NCBI RefSeq assembly: GCF_043677095.1 | Contig: NZ_JBHLJR010000006.1 | Location: 375,376-439,375 of the forward strand | DNA: 64,000 nt | Direction of reading: 5' to 3' | DNA from: Natronococcus roseus | Lineage (GTDB): Archaea; Halobacteriota; Halobacteria; Halobacteriales; Natrialbaceae | Shown here: positions 61,952-64,000 of the stretch, in pieces | Layout: the number at the start of each line of letters is the position of its first letter | How positions within the stretch are numbered: the stretch's first letter is position 1 | The notes under the pieces: model-generated | Told to the model about the DNA's origin: nothing | Database searches by the model: none | What the model saw: the letters and a program-made list of their open reading frames with translations, nothing else | Position numbers and translations under genes: made by a program

Positions 61952-63244
61952 CTACGTGTCCCGGTTCCGGTCGAGTCGACGCCGAACGCTCTCGGCGTGG
62001 GCCTCGAGTCCCTCCGCGTCGGCGAGGGTCGTCACCGTCTCCCCGAGGTCAGCGAGAGCCCCGGCGGAGAGGCGCTGGACGGTCGTCGACCGCAGGAACG
62101 TCTCGACCGAGAGCCCCCCGGTGATCCGGGCGGAACCGTTCGTCGGCAGCACGTGATTCGTTCCGCTGGCGTAGTCACCCGCTGCGACCGGCGTCTCCGG
62201 GCCGAGGAAGACGCTACCCGCGCTGTCGATTCGCTCGAGGATCGACTCGTCGTCCTCTGCAACGATCGACAGGTGCTCTGGCGCGTACGATTCGGTGAAG
62301 AGGATCGCCTCGCTCATCGAGCGGGCACGCAGGACGCCGCTGGCGTCGTTCGAGAGCGCGTCTCTGATCACGTCTTCGCGCTCGCGTGCGCTCGCCTGCT
62401 CGTCGACGGCGTCGGCGACGGCCGCCGCGGTCGCCTCGTCGTCGGTGACGGCTACGACCGACGCGTTCGGGTCGTGCTCGGCCTGGGCGACCAGCTCGCT
62501 CGCGACGAGTTCCGGGTCGGCCGTGCCGTCGGCGATGACGACGACCTCGCTCGGACCCGCGAGAAAGTCGATCTCGACGTCACCTCGAACCTCGGCTTTG
62601 GCCGCCGTGACCCACTTGTTTCCGGGTCCGACGACCTTCTGGACGTTCGTGATCGTCTCGGTTCCGTACGCCAGCCCCGCGACGGCCTGCGCGCCGCCGA
62701 CGCTGAAAACCTCGTCCGCGCCCGCGACGTGGATCGCCGCCAGGGTCGCCGGACTGAGTTCCTCCGCGGGCGGGGTGACGACGACGACGTGGTCGACGCC
62801 CGCAACGACCGCCGGAACGACGCCCATGATCGCACTCGAGGGGTAGGCCGCCGAGCCGCCGGGGACGTAGACGCCGACCCGCTCGAGCGGACGGAATCGC
62901 CGTCCCAGTTCCCGTCCGTCGCCGAACTCCTCGCGCCAGTCTTCGGGGAGCTGGGCCTCGTGGAACTCCCGGACGTTCGCTGCGGCCGTCTCGATGGCCT
63001 CGAGCAGGTCGTCGTCGACCGCCTCGAGGGCGCGCTCGCAATCGTCGGTGATCTCGAGGTTGCCGACCTCGACGCCGTCGAACTCGCTCGTGAACTCCCG
63101 AACGGCGACGTCACCCTCCTCCCGTACTCTGTCGACGATCTCTCGGACGTCGCCTCTGACGGCCTCGATACCGGCGTCGCGCTCGAAGAACGCGACCCGG
63201 TCGTTTGGTCCGAGATCGGCGATCTCCCGCATCTCGACTGTCAT
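61952..63244 (-). CDS. hisD: histidinol dehydrogenase
   Basis: 430 aa from the ATG at 63244 (MTVEMREIADLGPNDRVAFF). Performs the last two oxidations of histidine synthesis using NAD and zinc. Family segments are VGVYVPGGSAAYPSSAIMGV, GPGNKWVTAAKAEV, DFLAGPSEVVVIADG and SYAPEHLSIV. No other his gene is nearby, and the HisG-like protein at 5598 is far away. It starts 38 bp after the small membrane protein gene on the same strand, so the two may share a transcript. Confidence 0.96.
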   Translation of the reverse strand: MTVEMREIADLGPNDRVAFFERDAGIEAVRGDVREIVDRVREEGDVAVREFTSEFDGVEVGNLEITDDCERALEAVDDDLLEAIETAAANVREFHEAQLPEDWREEFGDGRELGRRFRPLERVGVYVPGGSAAYPSSAIMGVVPAVVAGVDHVVVVTPPAEELSPATLAAIHVAGADEVFSVGGAQAVAGLAYGTETITNVQKVVGPGNKWVTAAKAEVRGDVEIDFLAGPSEVVVIADGTADPELVASELVAQAEHDPNASVVAVTDDEATAAAVADAVDEQASAREREDVIRDALSNDASGVLRARSMSEAILFTESYAPEHLSIVAEDDESILERIDSAGSVFLGPETPVAAGDYASGTNHVLPTNGSARITGGLSVETFLRSTTVQRLSAGALADLGETVTTLADAEGLEAHAESVRRRLDRNRDT

Positions 63245-63282
63245 ATCCCGCCCTTTGCGCGGCGTTCGAAAAACCGTTTCCA

Positions 63283-63504
63283 TCACGACTCCGAGCGTTC
63301 GATCGGCCAGATTCCGGTCGCGTCGAGAGTCGCTCTAAGGAAGAGATAGACCAGCAACGCGAACCCGCCCACGGCGAACGGCGCCTGGAGCACCTCCGCG
63401 ACGCCACGACCGAACAGAAGTTGACTGAACCCGCGAACGAAGAAACTCAGGACGACGAGTCCGAGCGCGACGAGGGCGAGTCTAACGAACCCCGAACGAT
63501 CCAT
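63283..63504 (-). CDS. small two-helix membrane protein
   Basis: 73 aa. Two hydrophobic segments (about 6-25, VRLALVALGLVVLSFFVRGF, and 37-58) separated by a short loop, with charged ends. It is a conserved-looking small haloarchaeal membrane protein of unknown function, upstream of hisD in the same direction (38-bp gap). The product starts MDRSGFVRLALVA at 63504. Confidence 0.7.
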   Translation of the reverse strand: MDRSGFVRLALVALGLVVLSFFVRGFSQLLFGRGVAEVLQAPFAVGGFALLVYLFLRATLDATGIWPIERSES

Positions 63505-63766
63505 ACGCGACCCTACAGCCCGTTACCGCTAAATCGTACCGATCGCTGTTAGGGGGGACGGAACGGACGACCTCGGACCCGGTGGGTGTCTAGCTCGAGA
63601 TCGGGATCGGGCTAGTCTCGAGTCGATCTTGCCGTCTCGTGCGCGTTTCGCTTACTCCCCTTCCGGAGCGCGATCGAACCACTCGCTCGCTCGAGCGTAG
63701 GATGATCTCACCCTTCGTGATTCGCTCGTTCGGGAACGACCAACGTGGCTCACTCGCCGGCCGAGA

Positions 63767-63787
63767 CGACGGCCTTATATATACGCC
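63767..63787 (+). promoter_or_regulatory. rRNA-type promoter P1
   Basis: CGACGGCCTTATATATACGC has the CGACG-CCTTA-TA arrangement I associate with haloarchaeal rrn promoters, with a strong TATA element inside. It shares CGACGGCCTTA with a second copy 197 bp downstream. The predicted start of transcription is near 63805. Confidence 0.65.
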
Positions 63788-63962
63788 GGGCACTCGTCAG
63801 TAATGCGAACGACGTGGCGCACCCGCCGCGTTCCCTCCGGCCGAATCCCGGCGCGGAGGCAGGCGCTCCATCCCGTTCCGACCGTCCCCATACGGGGGCG
63901 GTAGTTGACTTCGATGGCTACGGTCGGTCGAGTTTCCGGATGCGAGTTCCGGACGGGCCGAT

Positions 63963-63985
63963 CCGACGGCCTTAAGTACATACGG
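63963..63985 (+). promoter_or_regulatory. rRNA-type promoter P2
   Basis: CCGACGGCCTTAAGTACATA followed by CGG. It repeats the 11-bp CGACGGCCTTA core of P1. Tandem promoters of this kind usually precede the 16S-23S-5S operon, and transcription would begin at about the right edge of the window. Confidence 0.7.
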
Positions 63986-64000
63986 GGATTCGGATGGAAC

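Larger units (their letters stand above)
63505..64000. other. 496-bp right-edge region, probable rRNA operon promoter zone
   Basis: No supported gene. It contains the promoter of the small membrane protein gene at its left end and two copies of a strong promoter motif at 63767 and 63964. Overlapping frames of 65-75 codons are Arg/Pro-rich and are rejected. The zone reads rightwards and ends at the window edge. Confidence 0.55.

Overview
This window comes from the main chromosome of a halophilic archaeon (class Halobacteria, probably Natrialbales such as Natrinema or Haloterrigena; the genus is inference). The signs are high G+C, strongly acidic proteins, twin-arginine signals on most exported proteins, a PGF-CTERM membrane anchor, TATA boxes about 27 nt upstream of start codons (leaderless transcripts), and archaeal markers: Orc1/Cdc6, GatE, Gar1, SRP19, Dph2, MptE and a presenilin-type protease.

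Layout. 0-6.5 kb: a cut gene, a salactin-type actin, a four-helix membrane protein, diphthamide enzyme Dph2, an exported superoxide dismutase, a metallo-hydrolase and a divergent HisG-like protein. 6.5-10.7 kb: a tyrosine recombinase coupled to a small DUF5805 protein, then about 2 kb without convincing genes but with hairpins and a mobile-element relic. 10.7-17.3 kb: two copies of a PH-domain membrane-protein pair on either side of a zinc-finger gene and fumarase. 17.3-22.7 kb: BolA, DUF7523, patatin, CysS, an amphi-Trp protein, an 84-bp MITE-like element and a lipoprotein. 22.7-28 kb: presenilin-type protease, Gar1, SRP19 and the vitamin B12 importer btuF / btuCD, which share a symmetric promoter. 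28-38 kb: cupredoxin, GatE, DoxX, MFS transporter, exported amidase, and an Lrp regulator divergent from an EamA exporter.

38-43.3 kb is the most informative stretch. trmJ and orc1/cdc6 flank about 1.1 kb holding at least five origin-recognition-box-like repeats, two pointing left and three right, plus an A+T-richer flank. This is very probably a chromosomal replication origin. Pterin genes (a DHPS-like protein and MptE) follow. 43.5-49.9 kb: a small conserved haloarchaeal protein, an F420-type oxidoreductase, an oligopeptide-type binding lipoprotein, a PAP2/Aur1-like membrane enzyme, photolyase and a HalOD1 protein.

49.9-57.2 kb is one sugar-uptake unit read leftwards: TrmB regulator, binding lipoprotein, two permeases, ATPase and a Gfo/Idh dehydrogenase. 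57.3-63.5 kb: MscS channel, UspA, several small proteins, a class V aminotransferase, dodecin, an IscA/HesB protein and hisD. The last 240 bp carry two copies of a CGACGGCCTTA promoter motif of the kind found before haloarchaeal rRNA operons, so a 16S gene probably begins just past the right edge.

I found no tRNA or rRNA gene, CRISPR array or intact transposase. The best candidates for follow-up are the origin, the duplicated PH-domain modules, the orphan HisG-like protein, the structured gene desert at 8.7-10.7 kb and the symmetric btu promoter.
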